DNA of 64,000 nucleotides from DTYU01 sp040756575 (GTDB lineage: Bacteria; Bacillota; Desulfotomaculia; Desulfotomaculales; Ammonificaceae): positions 1 to 64,000 of the forward strand of contig JBFLYP010000010.1 of NCBI GenBank assembly GCA_040756575.1, read 5' to 3'. This document shows, piece after piece, positions 1-8,723 of the stretch. How positions within the stretch are numbered: the first letter of the stretch is position 1; each line of letters begins with the position of its first letter. A program made the position numbers and the translations under genes. Below the pieces are notes generated by a model. It did no database searches, had not been told where the DNA came from, and saw nothing but the letters and a program-made list of their open reading frames with translations.

Positions 1-221
1 CAAAGGTGTACTTCGAGGTACCGTTCGACCGGTATTACATGGAGGAAACGGCCGCGCCCGCCGCCGAAGACGCCTACCGGCAATACGGCAGCTTACCGGA
101 GCGGTCCGACGCCTACGTGACGGTCCGAATAAAAGACGGATTTGCCGTGCTGGAAGAACTGTACGTCGGTGGGAAACCGATACGTGAGTTTGTTCGCGAG
201 AGCAGGCGAAGCAGCGGTTGA
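1..221 (+). CDS. C-terminal fragment of a GDYXXLXY-domain-like protein (5' end outside window)
   Basis: The reading frame is open from the first bases of the window, so this is the 3' end of a larger gene and the GTG at 6 is not necessarily a start. The visible tail of about 72 residues has an aromatic 'FDRYYMEE' stretch, then 'DAYVTVRIKDGFAVLEELYVGG', which resembles the C-terminus of GDYXXLXY-domain proteins (a YFVPEG-like stretch followed by a 'V-x-DG-x-A-x-L-x-x-L-x-x-G' strand pair). Those proteins are usually encoded beside a DUF2157 membrane protein and have no established activity. The assignment rests on this pattern only and is moderate. The gene ends with TGA and is followed by about 165 bases without another gene. 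Confidence 0.45.
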   Translation, partial: KVYFEVPFDRYYMEETAAPAAEDAYRQYGSLPERSDAYVTVRIKDGFAVLEELYVGGKPIREFVRESRRSSG

Positions 222-361
222 CAACCCGTCGACGCAAAACCGCAAGAAGACAAAGGAAAACGTTAGCTATGGGCAGCGTTGAGAGTATCCGTATTTTGCC
301 TATGCACAACGGCCGGGCTGAAGGCCAAGCACCGTAAGTGGATAACGCGGCTTATGATTAG

Positions 362-401
362 CCGGCGTTGATAGGCCCCATACAAGTTTACTCAACGCCG
401 G
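362..401 (-). terminator. 10-bp inverted repeat across the stop of the RND pump gene
   Basis: CCGGCGTTGA (362-371) and TCAACGCCGG (392-401) are perfect inverted repeats around a 20-nt loop that contains the TAA stop (388-390) of the minus-strand pump gene. No U-run follows on the minus strand, so this is a 3'-end hairpin that may stabilise or weakly terminate the message rather than a textbook intrinsic terminator. Confidence 0.35.
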
Positions 402-3400
402 TTGATGCGGCCCTTCGCCGCAGGCCAACCACTTTCTCCTTCAGCGCTTCCAAAAAGCTGTAAACCACCGGAACCACGAAAAGGGTCAGCAGCGTGGAGG
501 ATAGAAGCCCGCCTATCAACGCTACCGCCATGCCCTGCCTCATCTCCGAACCCGTCGACAGGCCCAGGGCCAAGGGAAGCATGGCCATAACCATGGCGGT
601 GGTGGTCATGAGGATCGGGCGGAGTCTGATCGACCCGGCCCGTGCTAAAGCATCTTTCACCCCGAGGCCGTCCTTCCTCAAGTTGTTCGCGAAGTCAACA
701 AGCAGAATGGCGTTTTTGGTGACAAGACCCGTCAGCATGATGAAACCGACCATCGTCACCATATTGAGGGTATGCCCCGTTAACGCCATAGACACCAGGG
801 CGCCCACCATTGCTAACGGTACCGAAAACCAGATGGTAAGCGGCAGCATGAACGATTCAAAGATTGCCACCATGATCAGGTAGACAAATATTAAGCTGAG
901 CAGCATCGCGGTCCCAAGGTCGCCCATCGACTCCTCGAACATCTGCTGCTCCCCGGTGAACTTCACGTTGATATCCGGAGGCAGTTGTGCGTCTGCGAGT
1001 TTTTCCCTAATATCGTTAACCACGTCGCCGAGAACACGCCCTTCCAGGTTGGCACTCACCGTGAAAACCCGCTGCCGGTCGACGCGTTCGATCTTTTTGA
1101 GGCCCGCCTCCTGGCTGAACCGGGCTACCTGGCCCAGGCGCACGAACTCCCCCGCGCGGTTGGCAAGGAGCAGGTTCTCAAGGTCGGCGGTATCGTTCCG
1201 GGACTCTTCGGCGGCGATGAGACGCACATCGTACTGGTCTTCGCCGTCGCTGTATTTGCCCACGACCCTGCCGGTGATATAGAGGCCCACCGTGTCCACC
1301 ACCTCCCCGGGGAGGATGCCGTGGGCGGCGGCGGTGTCCCTGTCCACTCTGATGGTGTATTCCGGCAGGCCGGTCTCGATCGAGGTGCGCACGTCCGTCG
1401 TCCCCGGCGTAGCCGCTACAAGCTCCCAGACCGTTTCAGTCGCCTTTTGCAGCGACTTCAGGTTATATCCCCTTACCTCGAGGCGCACGGGCGCGTCTTC
1501 GGCGCCGCCGAACATAGACGTCAAAACGATGCTTGATTCGATTCCTGCACGGCGCTCGGCTATCTTTTTGGCCTTTTGTTTAACAGGCTCGCTCTTGCCG
1601 GCACCGCTTTCCTCGAGCGTGACGTGTATTTCCGCTACGTTTCCGGAAGTGCCCGCGTCCTGTTGACCGGTGGCGTACCCCACGGACGTGAAAACATCCT
1701 TCACTTCCGGCAGCGACCGGATTTCATCCTCCATCCCCCTCACGATGGAATCCATTTTGCTGATGCTGGTGCCCGGCGGGCCGACCAGCTTCAGAATGAA
1801 CTCCCCCCTGTCAACCTTGGGGATAAACTCCGTTTTTATCAGGCCTAACGGCAACAGCGCTCCCGAAGCAATAAAAGAAAGAAGGGCAATGGCGATCACC
1901 GCTTTTTTATGGTTAAGAGCCCACCGGATCCCCTTTTCGTAGTCTTTGCTCAACCGGGCCAAAAGCCTTTCAAAGTTACCTAAAAGCCGGTTTGTCAGGG
2001 AGGCGTGCTCGTTTTCTTTGACGCTGGTCCACCTGGAGGCGAGCATCGGGATTAGGGTGATCGCAACCAGCAGCGAAAACAGCGTTGCACACACGACCAC
2101 CAGCCCGAACTCGCGGAACATCTTTCCGGTTATACCGGATATCAGCGCGACGGGCAGGAAAACGACGACGAGCGTCAGCGAAATGCCTACCACAGCGATG
2201 CCGATTTCCCGGCTGCTGTGAATTGCCGCCGTTACCGGGTCTTCACCCTGTTCCATGTGGCGGTAAATGTTTTCAAGGACGACGATGGAGTCGTCAACGA
2301 CTATTCCCACTACCAGTGCTGCGCCGAGCAGGGTCATTAAATTGATGGAAAACCCGAACAGTTTCACGAAGATGAGGGTGCTCACGAGGGAGACGGGGAT
2401 GGATAAGAGAATGACCAGCGACCCCCGGAGGTTCCGGAGAAAAAGGAATATGACAAACGCCACTACCAGCACCGCGAGCAGCAAATCCTCCTGTATTCCA
2501 TTCAGGGCCTCCTTGATGAATTCTGAAGAGTCGTATGCCATGGCGATGTTGACGCCGAACTTTTCCCCGATGCCGGCCACAGTTCCCCTGATCTTCTCGC
2601 TGGTTTCGATGGTGTTGGCGTCTGACCGCTTAAAGACCATCAGCCCGATTCCGGGCTCGCCGTTTAGCCGCACTATACTTTCCGCGTCTTTAAGGGTGTC
2701 TTTTACATAGGCAACGTCACGCAGGTAAACGGGCCCCGACTCGGTATTGCTGACTATAATCTTCTCCAGCTCCGGCAAGTCGCTTACCTGCGACTTTATC
2801 CGCACTATGAAGTTCTTCCCGCTTTGCTCGATTTTTCCGGCCGGGACGTTTTTGTTGTCTCCCTGAACGGCCGTCATCAACTGAAAAAGCGATATCTTAT
2901 AAGCTTCCAGGCGCTCCGGCTGTACCTCCAGCCGGATCTCCCGCTCCCTGCCGCCCAACAGCATAACCCTGCTGACGCCTTTGACCTGCTGAAGCTGGGG
3001 CTGGATCTCGTTTTTTACCAGGTCGTAAAGCTCTGCTTCGGGGAGGTTGCCCGAAACGGACATCTGGACAATCGGGATATCGTTGATGCTGAACTGCTGG
3101 ATGGTTCCGGGCTCGATGTCCGGGGGAAGTTCGTAAAGCGCGGCGTTGTATTTGCGCTGCACTTCATTTACGGCAACATCGACATCGGTATCCATCTTGA
3201 AACCGATCCATATCGCCGACAGCCCTTCCTGGGAAAAGGAGTGAAGGCTGTCGAGGTTGTTAAGTGAAGACATGGCGTCCTCGAGCGGTTTGGTTACCTT
3301 CCGTTCGACGTCTTCCGGTCCGGCGCCGGGGTACGGTACCATGACGGCCACAAAGGGGAAATCCATCCTGGGCAGCAGGTCTGCGGGCAGACGGCTGTAG

Positions 3401-3483
3401 CTGTATATTCCGAGAATGAACAACGAAAGAAAGATTACCGTCATGAGAGACGGGCGTTTCAGGGACAGTTCCGTGATTTTCAT
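388..3483 (-). CDS. RND-family efflux pump, AcrB/HAE1 type
   Basis: An inner-membrane proton-driven drug or metal-organic efflux transporter of 1031 residues, close to the ~1040-1050 residues usual for HAE1 pumps. A first membrane helix lies at about residues 12-30. It is followed by a large extracytoplasmic loop with the family's 'YPGAGPEDVE' start, a helix bundle from about 335, a second large loop, and a final bundle from about 850 with 'TGLVTKNAILLVDF'. The fourth-helix proton-relay motif 'GIVVDDSIVVLENI' with its two Asp is present near residue 397. The gene lies downstream of the membrane-fusion lipoprotein and the TetR gene on the same strand, separated from the former by 279 bases holding only imperfect inverted repeats. 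No outer-membrane TolC-like gene is visible. Substrate unknown. Confidence 0.93.
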   Translation of the reverse strand: MKITELSLKRPSLMTVIFLSLFILGIYSYSRLPADLLPRMDFPFVAVMVPYPGAGPEDVERKVTKPLEDAMSSLNNLDSLHSFSQEGLSAIWIGFKMDTDVDVAVNEVQRKYNAALYELPPDIEPGTIQQFSINDIPIVQMSVSGNLPEAELYDLVKNEIQPQLQQVKGVSRVMLLGGREREIRLEVQPERLEAYKISLFQLMTAVQGDNKNVPAGKIEQSGKNFIVRIKSQVSDLPELEKIIVSNTESGPVYLRDVAYVKDTLKDAESIVRLNGEPGIGLMVFKRSDANTIETSEKIRGTVAGIGEKFGVNIAMAYDSSEFIKEALNGIQEDLLLAVLVVAFVIFLFLRNLRGSLVILLSIPVSLVSTLIFVKLFGFSINLMTLLGAALVVGIVVDDSIVVLENIYRHMEQGEDPVTAAIHSSREIGIAVVGISLTLVVVFLPVALISGITGKMFREFGLVVVCATLFSLLVAITLIPMLASRWTSVKENEHASLTNRLLGNFERLLARLSKDYEKGIRWALNHKKAVIAIALLSFIASGALLPLGLIKTEFIPKVDRGEFILKLVGPPGTSISKMDSIVRGMEDEIRSLPEVKDVFTSVGYATGQQDAGTSGNVAEIHVTLEESGAGKSEPVKQKAKKIAERRAGIESSIVLTSMFGGAEDAPVRLEVRGYNLKSLQKATETVWELVAATPGTTDVRTSIETGLPEYTIRVDRDTAAAHGILPGEVVDTVGLYITGRVVGKYSDGEDQYDVRLIAAEESRNDTADLENLLLANRAGEFVRLGQVARFSQEAGLKKIERVDRQRVFTVSANLEGRVLGDVVNDIREKLADAQLPPDINVKFTGEQQMFEESMGDLGTAMLLSLIFVYLIMVAIFESFMLPLTIWFSVPLAMVGALVSMALTGHTLNMVTMVGFIMLTGLVTKNAILLVDFANNLRKDGLGVKDALARAGSIRLRPILMTTTAMVMAMLPLALGLSTGSEMRQGMAVALIGGLLSSTLLTLFVVPVVYSFLEALKEKVVGLRRRAASTGVE

Positions 3484-3762
3484 CCCATTGCCTCCGGGAA
3501 TTCCAAAATACCGAAAGCTTGAAGGCGGGAGGTCGGAGGTTAGATCTCAAGGAATTCGCTTTGCGAACTCTGCAACCAATCCCTCTTCCGACTTCTCGCC
3601 TCTCAACCCTTAATTAGCGGGTAAAAGTTTACCCTGCGGCTTTATTAAAGGCCGCTGCAGTTAACGGCTGGCAATTTCTTACTCAGTTCGCCATGATGAA
3701 GGGGGGCGGAAGGATGACGGCGGAAACTTCGGACTTCCCTTTTCGCCTTCATCCTTTAACTA

Positions 3763-4872
3763 CTACGCCCCTTCGGTAACCGGCATTCCTTCCTTCAATA
3801 GGTGCTGGCCGAAAACCACCACCCGCTCGCCGGGTTTCAGCCCTTCCGTCACCAGGATGTTTTTGGCGTCGTTTTCGCCCGTTCTGATCGTTCTGTAGCG
3901 GGCCTTACCCTCCCGGACCACGAATACCGTAGTTTTTCCTGTTTCGTTCCTGGTGATCACCGCGTCCCGGGGGATGATGGTACCCTTTTTACCGGTGGTG
4001 CGCAACTGAACGTGGCCGAACATCCCTAATTTCAAATAGCGGTTGGCGTCCGGCGGCAGGGAGAGTTCCACGGCGTAGGTGCGGTTGGCCGGATTTGCCG
4101 TGCTGCTGATAAGTTTCACCGTACAGGGGAATTCCTTGTCCGGATAGACTGCGGTAGTGAAAACACCCTGCTGCCCTTTCGCCACTAATTTCAACTGGCC
4201 CGCGTTAAGGTTGGCTTTAACCTTCAGACGGGCGTCGTCAACCACGGTGACCACTTCTTTCCCCGGAAACACGGTCGCGCCCTTTTCTACTGCGCATTCC
4301 ACCACGCTGCCCGTAAAAGGAGCAACCACCGTGGTGTCGTCAAGCGTCTCGTTAGCGAGCCGGTAATCGGCCAAAGCAGCGTTGTATGCAACCTGGGCGC
4401 TTTCTAACATAAATCTTGCGTTTTCCCACTCGGCGCGGGAGATCGCCTCCTGGCTGTAAAGCTGGTCTGCCCGGCTGAAGGCAACCTTTGCCTTCTCTAA
4501 GTTTATCCGCGCGGCGGCCACCGCCTCGTTCGCCTTCTCCACCATCAGGCGCTGGTTTTCGCTTTCTAAGACCGCCACGACCTGTCCGGCGTGCACCCGG
4601 TCGCCGGCACGGACGTAAAGCGCCGTGATTGTCCCCTGGGTCTTCGCCGTGAGCTGGATTTCTTTGTCCCCGGCGACCGTTCCGGTGACCACGAGGGAAG
4701 GTGTGACGCTGCCCTCTTTGGCGGCGGCCGTCTTGACCGCAACGGGTTTCAGCGCCGGCGTGCCCACCTTTTCAGCCGTTTTTTTCGTGCAGCCGGGGCA
4801 GCCGGCGACGGTCAGGAGCATGGACGTGAGAATGATTATCAGGCGGATAAGCGGAACTCTTTGCTTAGGCAC
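3763..4872 (-). CDS. RND efflux periplasmic adaptor (membrane fusion) lipoprotein
   Basis: The membrane-fusion subunit partnering the RND pump, about 369 residues. The chosen start is GTG at 4872, whose G is the last base of the TAG stop of the upstream TetR gene. A GAAGGAGG box sits 8 bases before it, and it begins a clean lipoprotein signal ending in 'LLTVAGC'. A longer in-frame ATG at 4908 would overlap tetR by 37 bases and add a very basic extension. After the lipid anchor comes a HlyD/AcrA barrel and hairpin: 'AGDRVHAGQVVAVLES' is the biotinyl-lipoyl half, and a coiled coil spans about residues 95-165. A beta-barrel domain follows, and the end ('EGLKPGERVVVFGQHLLKEGMPV') is typical of the family. 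Translational coupling to the regulator is likely. Confidence 0.9.
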   Translation of the reverse strand: MPKQRVPLIRLIIILTSMLLTVAGCPGCTKKTAEKVGTPALKPVAVKTAAAKEGSVTPSLVVTGTVAGDKEIQLTAKTQGTITALYVRAGDRVHAGQVVAVLESENQRLMVEKANEAVAAARINLEKAKVAFSRADQLYSQEAISRAEWENARFMLESAQVAYNAALADYRLANETLDDTTVVAPFTGSVVECAVEKGATVFPGKEVVTVVDDARLKVKANLNAGQLKLVAKGQQGVFTTAVYPDKEFPCTVKLISSTANPANRTYAVELSLPPDANRYLKLGMFGHVQLRTTGKKGTIIPRDAVITRNETGKTTVFVVREGKARYRTIRTGENDAKNILVTEGLKPGERVVVFGQHLLKEGMPVTEGA

Positions 4873-5483
4873 TAGTTCTTTCCTCCTTCGCCGGCGATTC
4901 CGTCCCATAGCATGTCGAGGTGGGTGTGAAAAAGAGCGACCACATCGCCCTGCGCGGGCTTGGCCAGCCAGGAAAACAGGGCGTAGTAATATGTTCCGAC
5001 CAGGAAAGACGAAAGCTGCCGGGGGTTCCAGCGTACGGAAACCTGGCCGGCGGCAACGGCCTCTTCGAAGAGAGGCGTAAGCAAAAGTTCAAATTCGGCA
5101 ATTAACTGTAATTCTTCTTCGACCAGAAGTGACGAGCGCAGGATTTCGATGACGGTGGCCTTCAACAGGTCGGGTTCCCGGTCAATCCGGGCCAACAAAT
5201 CTTTAAAGATCAGCTTCAGGCGTTTCCGGACGTTTCTGACCCGGGCGTGGCGGGCGATGCTTTCCCGGAGGATTTCGATCTGTCCCTGTCCCAGGTGCAG
5301 CAGGACGTGTTCTTTCTTAGAAAAGTAGTTATAGAAGGTCCCCTTGGCGATGCCGCAGGCCGTAGTGATGTCTTCGACGGTAACGTTCTCGTAGCCGCGC
5401 TCTTTGAAGAGCCGGAGGGCCTGCAGGAAGATTTCTTCCTTCAGTTCCTTTTTGCGGGTTTCCCTGAGGCTTTCCTTGCACAA
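4872..5483 (-). CDS. TetR/AcrR-family transcriptional regulator of the RND operon
   Basis: A 203-residue one-component regulator. The N-terminal helix-turn-helix is clear: 'FKERGYENVTVEDITTACGIAKGTFYNYFSKKEHVL' at about residues 26-61 is the TetR signature. The C-terminal all-helical ligand-binding half is variable, as usual. It starts with TTG at 5483, preceded by GGAGGTG about 9 bases upstream. It is first in a tetR-adaptor-pump operon and probably represses it; a palindrome lies just downstream of its predicted promoter. The inducer is unknown. Confidence 0.9.
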   Translation of the reverse strand: MCKESLRETRKKELKEEIFLQALRLFKERGYENVTVEDITTACGIAKGTFYNYFSKKEHVLLHLGQGQIEILRESIARHARVRNVRKRLKLIFKDLLARIDREPDLLKATVIEILRSSLLVEEELQLIAEFELLLTPLFEEAVAAGQVSVRWNPRQLSSFLVGTYYYALFSWLAKPAQGDVVALFHTHLDMLWDGIAGEGGKN

Positions 5484-5510
5484 AGGTGCCGCACCTCCAT
5501 GGTTCCATAG

Positions 5511-5578
5511 GTGACTTCGTTCACTTTATGACCGTGGTCATGCATTGTATTATATCATTGTCGGGTTTTACGTTACAA
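5511..5578 (-). promoter_or_regulatory. Candidate promoter and TetR operator of the RND operon
   Basis: On the minus strand TTGTAA (5578-5573) and a perfect TATAAT (5554-5549) are 18 bases apart. Just downstream of the -10, at the expected start site, lies the inverted repeat ATGACC-GT-GGTCAT (5528-5541). A second, weaker one follows (GTGA-N6-TCAC, 5511-5524). An operator overlapping the transcription start is what an autorepressing TetR protein needs. That the palindrome binds this TetR is inference. Confidence 0.55.
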
Positions 5579-5710
5579 GTTAAATATTTGTTAAGCGGTC
5601 CGCAAAAAAGTGCAGGTTGCAAGATTAATCGAGCCCCTGGAAAAACTCCGTATGCTCCTTTTACGGCGGGGGAAATATGATGGTAAAATACCAAAAAGGG
5701 GTGTGTAAAA

Positions 5711-6601
5711 GTGCGGTACCGGAACCGTCTGGTATTATTAATGACGCTCCTGCTGCTTTTATCCATGACTGTGGGATGTAAGAGCGCGGAGCGTCCCGGT
5801 GCGGATAAACCGGGCGCGGACAAACCGCCGGGTACTGCCTCGCCCAAACCCCCGGTGAATGAACCTGCCCGGCCTGCTAAGATGCCTGTTGCCGTTTATT
5901 ACCTTAAAACAACACCGCAGGAAATGTACCTGGTGCGCGAGGTTCACTTTGTTCCACGCACCGGCAGTGCGCCGGAAGCGGCGCTCAGGGAATTGGTCTC
6001 CGGCCAGCCCGAAACGAAGGGTGCATACAGGGTTTTACCCCCCGGTACAAAAATCCTGGGGATCGAGATCAAAAACGGCCTGGCAACCGTGGACTTTTCC
6101 AGAGAAGTTCTGCAGGCGAATGTGGGCGCGACGGGCGAGGCTCTCGGTATTCAGAGTATCGTTAACACCTTGACAGAATTTCCGGAGATTAAAGAGGTGG
6201 CCTTTAAAGTTGAGGGCAAGCTGGATGAGGCTGCAAGGAACTGGTGGGGCCACGTCGGGCTCTACGGGCAGCCCTTCACGCGGCACCTTTTTAAGGTTTA
6301 CGAGCCTGCGATCTGGATTTATCACCCACAACCGGACCAAAAGGTTACCAGTCCGCTGTCTGTGACCGGCAGCGCCCGCGTTTTTGAGGGAAACGTGATG
6401 GTCAGGCTTTTAACAGAGGACGACCGTGTGCTTGCCAGAAATTTTGGTACTGCTACAAAAAATGCGCCCGAACGCGGCGACTTCAAGATAGACTTAAAGT
6501 TTAACTCTCCGGGGAAAGGAAAAGGGTGGGTGGAGGCCTTTTCGGAAAGCCCGGAGGATGGGAGCGAAATGGATAAGGTCCGCGTTCCGGTGACCTTTTA
6601 A
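5711..6601 (+). CDS. Lipoprotein with GerMN and Gmad2 domains (spore germination type)
   Basis: A 296-residue secreted lipoprotein. The signal peptide ends in the lipobox 'MTVGC' at about residue 23, followed by a Pro/Lys/Gly-rich linker. Residues ~55-145 match the GerMN domain of the sporulation/germination protein GerM ('LRELVSGQPE', 'GLATVDFSREV', 'SIVNTLTEFPEIKEVAFKVEG'). Residues ~200-290 match the immunoglobulin-like Gmad2 domain ('PQPDQKVTSPLSVTGSARVFEGNV'). GerM in Bacillus is a cell-wall-associated factor linked to forespore engulfment. It starts with GTG at 5711, a weak site. GTATG...GGGGAAATAT at 5650-5678 faintly resembles a forespore-sigma promoter but is not convincing. It is transcribed divergently from the tetR operon. 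Confidence 0.88.
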   Translation: MRYRNRLVLLMTLLLLLSMTVGCKSAERPGADKPGADKPPGTASPKPPVNEPARPAKMPVAVYYLKTTPQEMYLVREVHFVPRTGSAPEAALRELVSGQPETKGAYRVLPPGTKILGIEIKNGLATVDFSREVLQANVGATGEALGIQSIVNTLTEFPEIKEVAFKVEGKLDEAARNWWGHVGLYGQPFTRHLFKVYEPAIWIYHPQPDQKVTSPLSVTGSARVFEGNVMVRLLTEDDRVLARNFGTATKNAPERGDFKIDLKFNSPGKGKGWVEAFSESPEDGSEMDKVRVPVTF

Positions 6602-6639
6602 GCGGCTTAAGCGGCGCTCATACCGGAAATTGCCGCTTG

Positions 6640-6789
6640 GGACTTCGGGTAAAGATAGAGGCCGGTGTCAATCTGGACGCCTGAGGGCTGTTGCGGCGCT
6701 TGCGGCAGTATGGTTTACCGCCGGAAAACCAGTCTGTGCCATAGGCGACGTTGCGAACCGGACTCTCTATGCCCGAGTTCTTTTTTTTT
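6640..6789 (+). ncRNA. Candidate structured RNA ending in an intrinsic terminator, upstream of metG
   Basis: Ends about 130 bases apart pair. GGACT(T)CGGGT (6640-6650) pairs with GCCCGAGTTC (6771-6780). ATAGAG (6655-6660) pairs with CTCTAT (6765-6770). CCGG (6662-6665) pairs with CCGG (6758-6761). Inside, CGCCT (6679-6683) pairs with AGGCG (near 6743-6747). Two hairpins lie within this: CTGTTGC/GCGGCAG (about 6688-6708) and GGTTT/AAACC (about 6712-6730). The closing stem is followed immediately by nine T (6781-6789). The shape is that of a free small RNA or a terminated leader, 160 bases before metG. No T-box signature (TGGNACCGCG-like) and no consensus of a riboswitch I know was found, so the class is unassigned. 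Confidence 0.4.
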
Positions 6790-6949
6790 CGGTAATTTGG
6801 TGACAGCGCAAATGCCTCCTGCAATGCATCGCTTGACAGTTTGCGGCCTCTCAAATACAATGAAATTTGATTTGCTGCCATTTTAGGGGAATAATTGAGC
6901 GGCAAGACAGTGGTAGAGTTGTATCTCCTGCAGGGGGAAGGGAAGATCC

Positions 6950-8509
6950 TTGGCGCGGTTTAATAAAGATGAACGGCTCACTTTTTATATTACTACGCCG
7001 ATATACTATCCGAGTGACAGGTTGCACATCGGGCATGCTTATACAACCGTAGCGGCAGACACGGTGACCCGGTTTAAGCGACTGCAAGGCTATGACACCT
7101 ACTTTTTGACCGGTGCAGACGAACATGGACAGAAGATCGAACGCGCGGCCCAAACGCACGGGAAGACGCCCAAGGAGTACGTAGATGAAATCGTGGCTAC
7201 TTTCAAGGCTCTTTGGGCGGAACTGAACGTTGAATACAGCGATTTCATCCGGACGACCGAGGAACGCCACCGGGTAGCGGTGGAAAAGGTTTTCCGGCGC
7301 CTGTACGAGCAAGGAGACATCTACAAGGCGGCTTACGAAGGGTGGTACTGCACACCCTGCGAGACCTTCTGGACCCAGCGCCAGTTGGTGAATGGGAACT
7401 GCCCGGACTGCGGGCGGCCCGTAGAACTCCTGCAGGAGGAAAGCTACTTCTTCCGCCTCTCGAAGTATGCCGGCCGGCTGCTTAAACACATCGAAGAACA
7501 CCCGGATTTCATCCAGCCGGTTTCCCGGCGGAACGAAATGGTCAACTTTATCAAGGGCGGGCTCGAGGACCTGTGCGTTTCGCGGACCACCTTTTCCTGG
7601 GGAATCCCGGTGCCGTTTGACCCCCGCCACGTAATCTACGTCTGGGTGGACGCGCTGACCAACTACATCTCGGCGCTCGGCTACGGGTCCGGGAACGACG
7701 AACTCTTCCTGCGCTACTGGCCGGCCGACGTCCACCTGGTGGGGAAGGACATCGTCCGCTTCCATACGGTCATCTGGCCGATCCTGCTGATGGCCGCCGG
7801 TGTAGAGCTGCCGAAGCGGGTGGTGGGCCACGGGTGGCTCTTAGTGGACGGCGGGAAGATGTCCAAGTCCAAGGGGAACGTGATCGACCCGCACATTCTC
7901 ATCAACCGGTACGGGGCGGACGCGGTCCGGTACTACCTGCTGCGGGAGCTGCCCTTCGGCGCGGACGGCTACTACTTAGAGGACAACCTAATCGGGCGGA
8001 TCAACAGCGACCTGGCGAATGACCTGGGAAACCTCCTGCACCGGACGCTGACGGTGTGCGAGAAGTTCGGCGGCGGTGTAGTTTCAGCGCCGGGCGCCCC
8101 GGAAGGGCCGGATGCGGAACTGATCGAGATTACCAGAGAAACGCCGGCCAGGGTGGCGGCACTGGTGGACGGCCTCCAGCTTGCCGAGGCGCTGGCGGCC
8201 CTCTGGCAGCCCGTGAGCCGGGCGAACAAGTACCTGGACGAAACCGCCCCCTGGAACCTCGGGAAAGACCCGGCGAAGCGGGAGCGGTTCAACACAGTGA
8301 TTTACAATGTTCTGGAAGTATACCGCTTCGTTACGGTGCTGCTCGGCGCCTTCATGCCGGGTTTTCCGGAGCGGGTCTGGCCGCAACTCGGTATTTCCGA
8401 CCGGCCGGAACTCCACACCTTTGCGTCGCTCACCTGGGGCCGGTTCCCGCCAGGGGTGAAGGTGCAGCGCGGCGCGCCCCTTTTCCCGCGGATCGAAGTT
8501 GGGAAGTGA
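6950..8509 (+). CDS. metG: Methionyl-tRNA synthetase
   Basis: Cytosolic class I aminoacyl-tRNA synthetase that charges tRNA-Met, 519 residues from a TTG start at 6950. The catalytic signatures are intact: 'HIGH' at residues 26-29 and 'KMSKS' at 303-307. The zinc knuckle 'CTPC...CPDC' at about residues 134-154 places it in the MetG type with one or two CXXC pairs. It ends soon after the anticodon-binding helices and lacks the C-terminal Trbp111/EMAP tRNA-binding domain that makes Bacillus MetRS ~660 residues long. It is followed by tatD, the usual Firmicute order. Confidence 0.96.
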   Translation: MARFNKDERLTFYITTPIYYPSDRLHIGHAYTTVAADTVTRFKRLQGYDTYFLTGADEHGQKIERAAQTHGKTPKEYVDEIVATFKALWAELNVEYSDFIRTTEERHRVAVEKVFRRLYEQGDIYKAAYEGWYCTPCETFWTQRQLVNGNCPDCGRPVELLQEESYFFRLSKYAGRLLKHIEEHPDFIQPVSRRNEMVNFIKGGLEDLCVSRTTFSWGIPVPFDPRHVIYVWVDALTNYISALGYGSGNDELFLRYWPADVHLVGKDIVRFHTVIWPILLMAAGVELPKRVVGHGWLLVDGGKMSKSKGNVIDPHILINRYGADAVRYYLLRELPFGADGYYLEDNLIGRINSDLANDLGNLLHRTLTVCEKFGGGVVSAPGAPEGPDAELIEITRETPARVAALVDGLQLAEALAALWQPVSRANKYLDETAPWNLGKDPAKRERFNTVIYNVLEVYRFVTVLLGAFMPGFPERVWPQLGISDRPELHTFASLTWGRFPPGVKVQRGAPLFPRIEVGK

Positions 8510-8723
8510 TTTTCGAACACTCCAGCCGAAAAAGAGTAATACGCTTTAATTTGCGCTTCCGAACTGCCGGTCTGGCTTTCTAAAAGGTTTCGTTTATACA
8601 ATTAGGACGGTACTTATGGTTTTTACGAAGTGGGACCTGGATCGAAATGGATAACGGGAGTAAAGGCCGGGTAGCCCGGGAGTACCTGGAGAACGGCGCA
8701 TTGCCAAGGATTATTTTTAGAAG

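Noticed and set aside
5650..5678. Forespore sigma-F/G promoter before the GerMN gene
   Set aside because: GTATG and GGGGAAATAT are suggestive, but spacing and two -10 positions do not fit; left as a remark only.
6602..6949. T-box or SAM riboswitch controlling metG
   Set aside because: No TGGNACCGCG-type T-box sequence, no specifier-loop arrangement and no SAM-I core was found; only an unassigned fold is supported.
6851..7831. A 326-codon minus-strand frame opposite metG
   Set aside because: Shadow of metG; the predicted product is rich in Pro/Arg/His with no domain.
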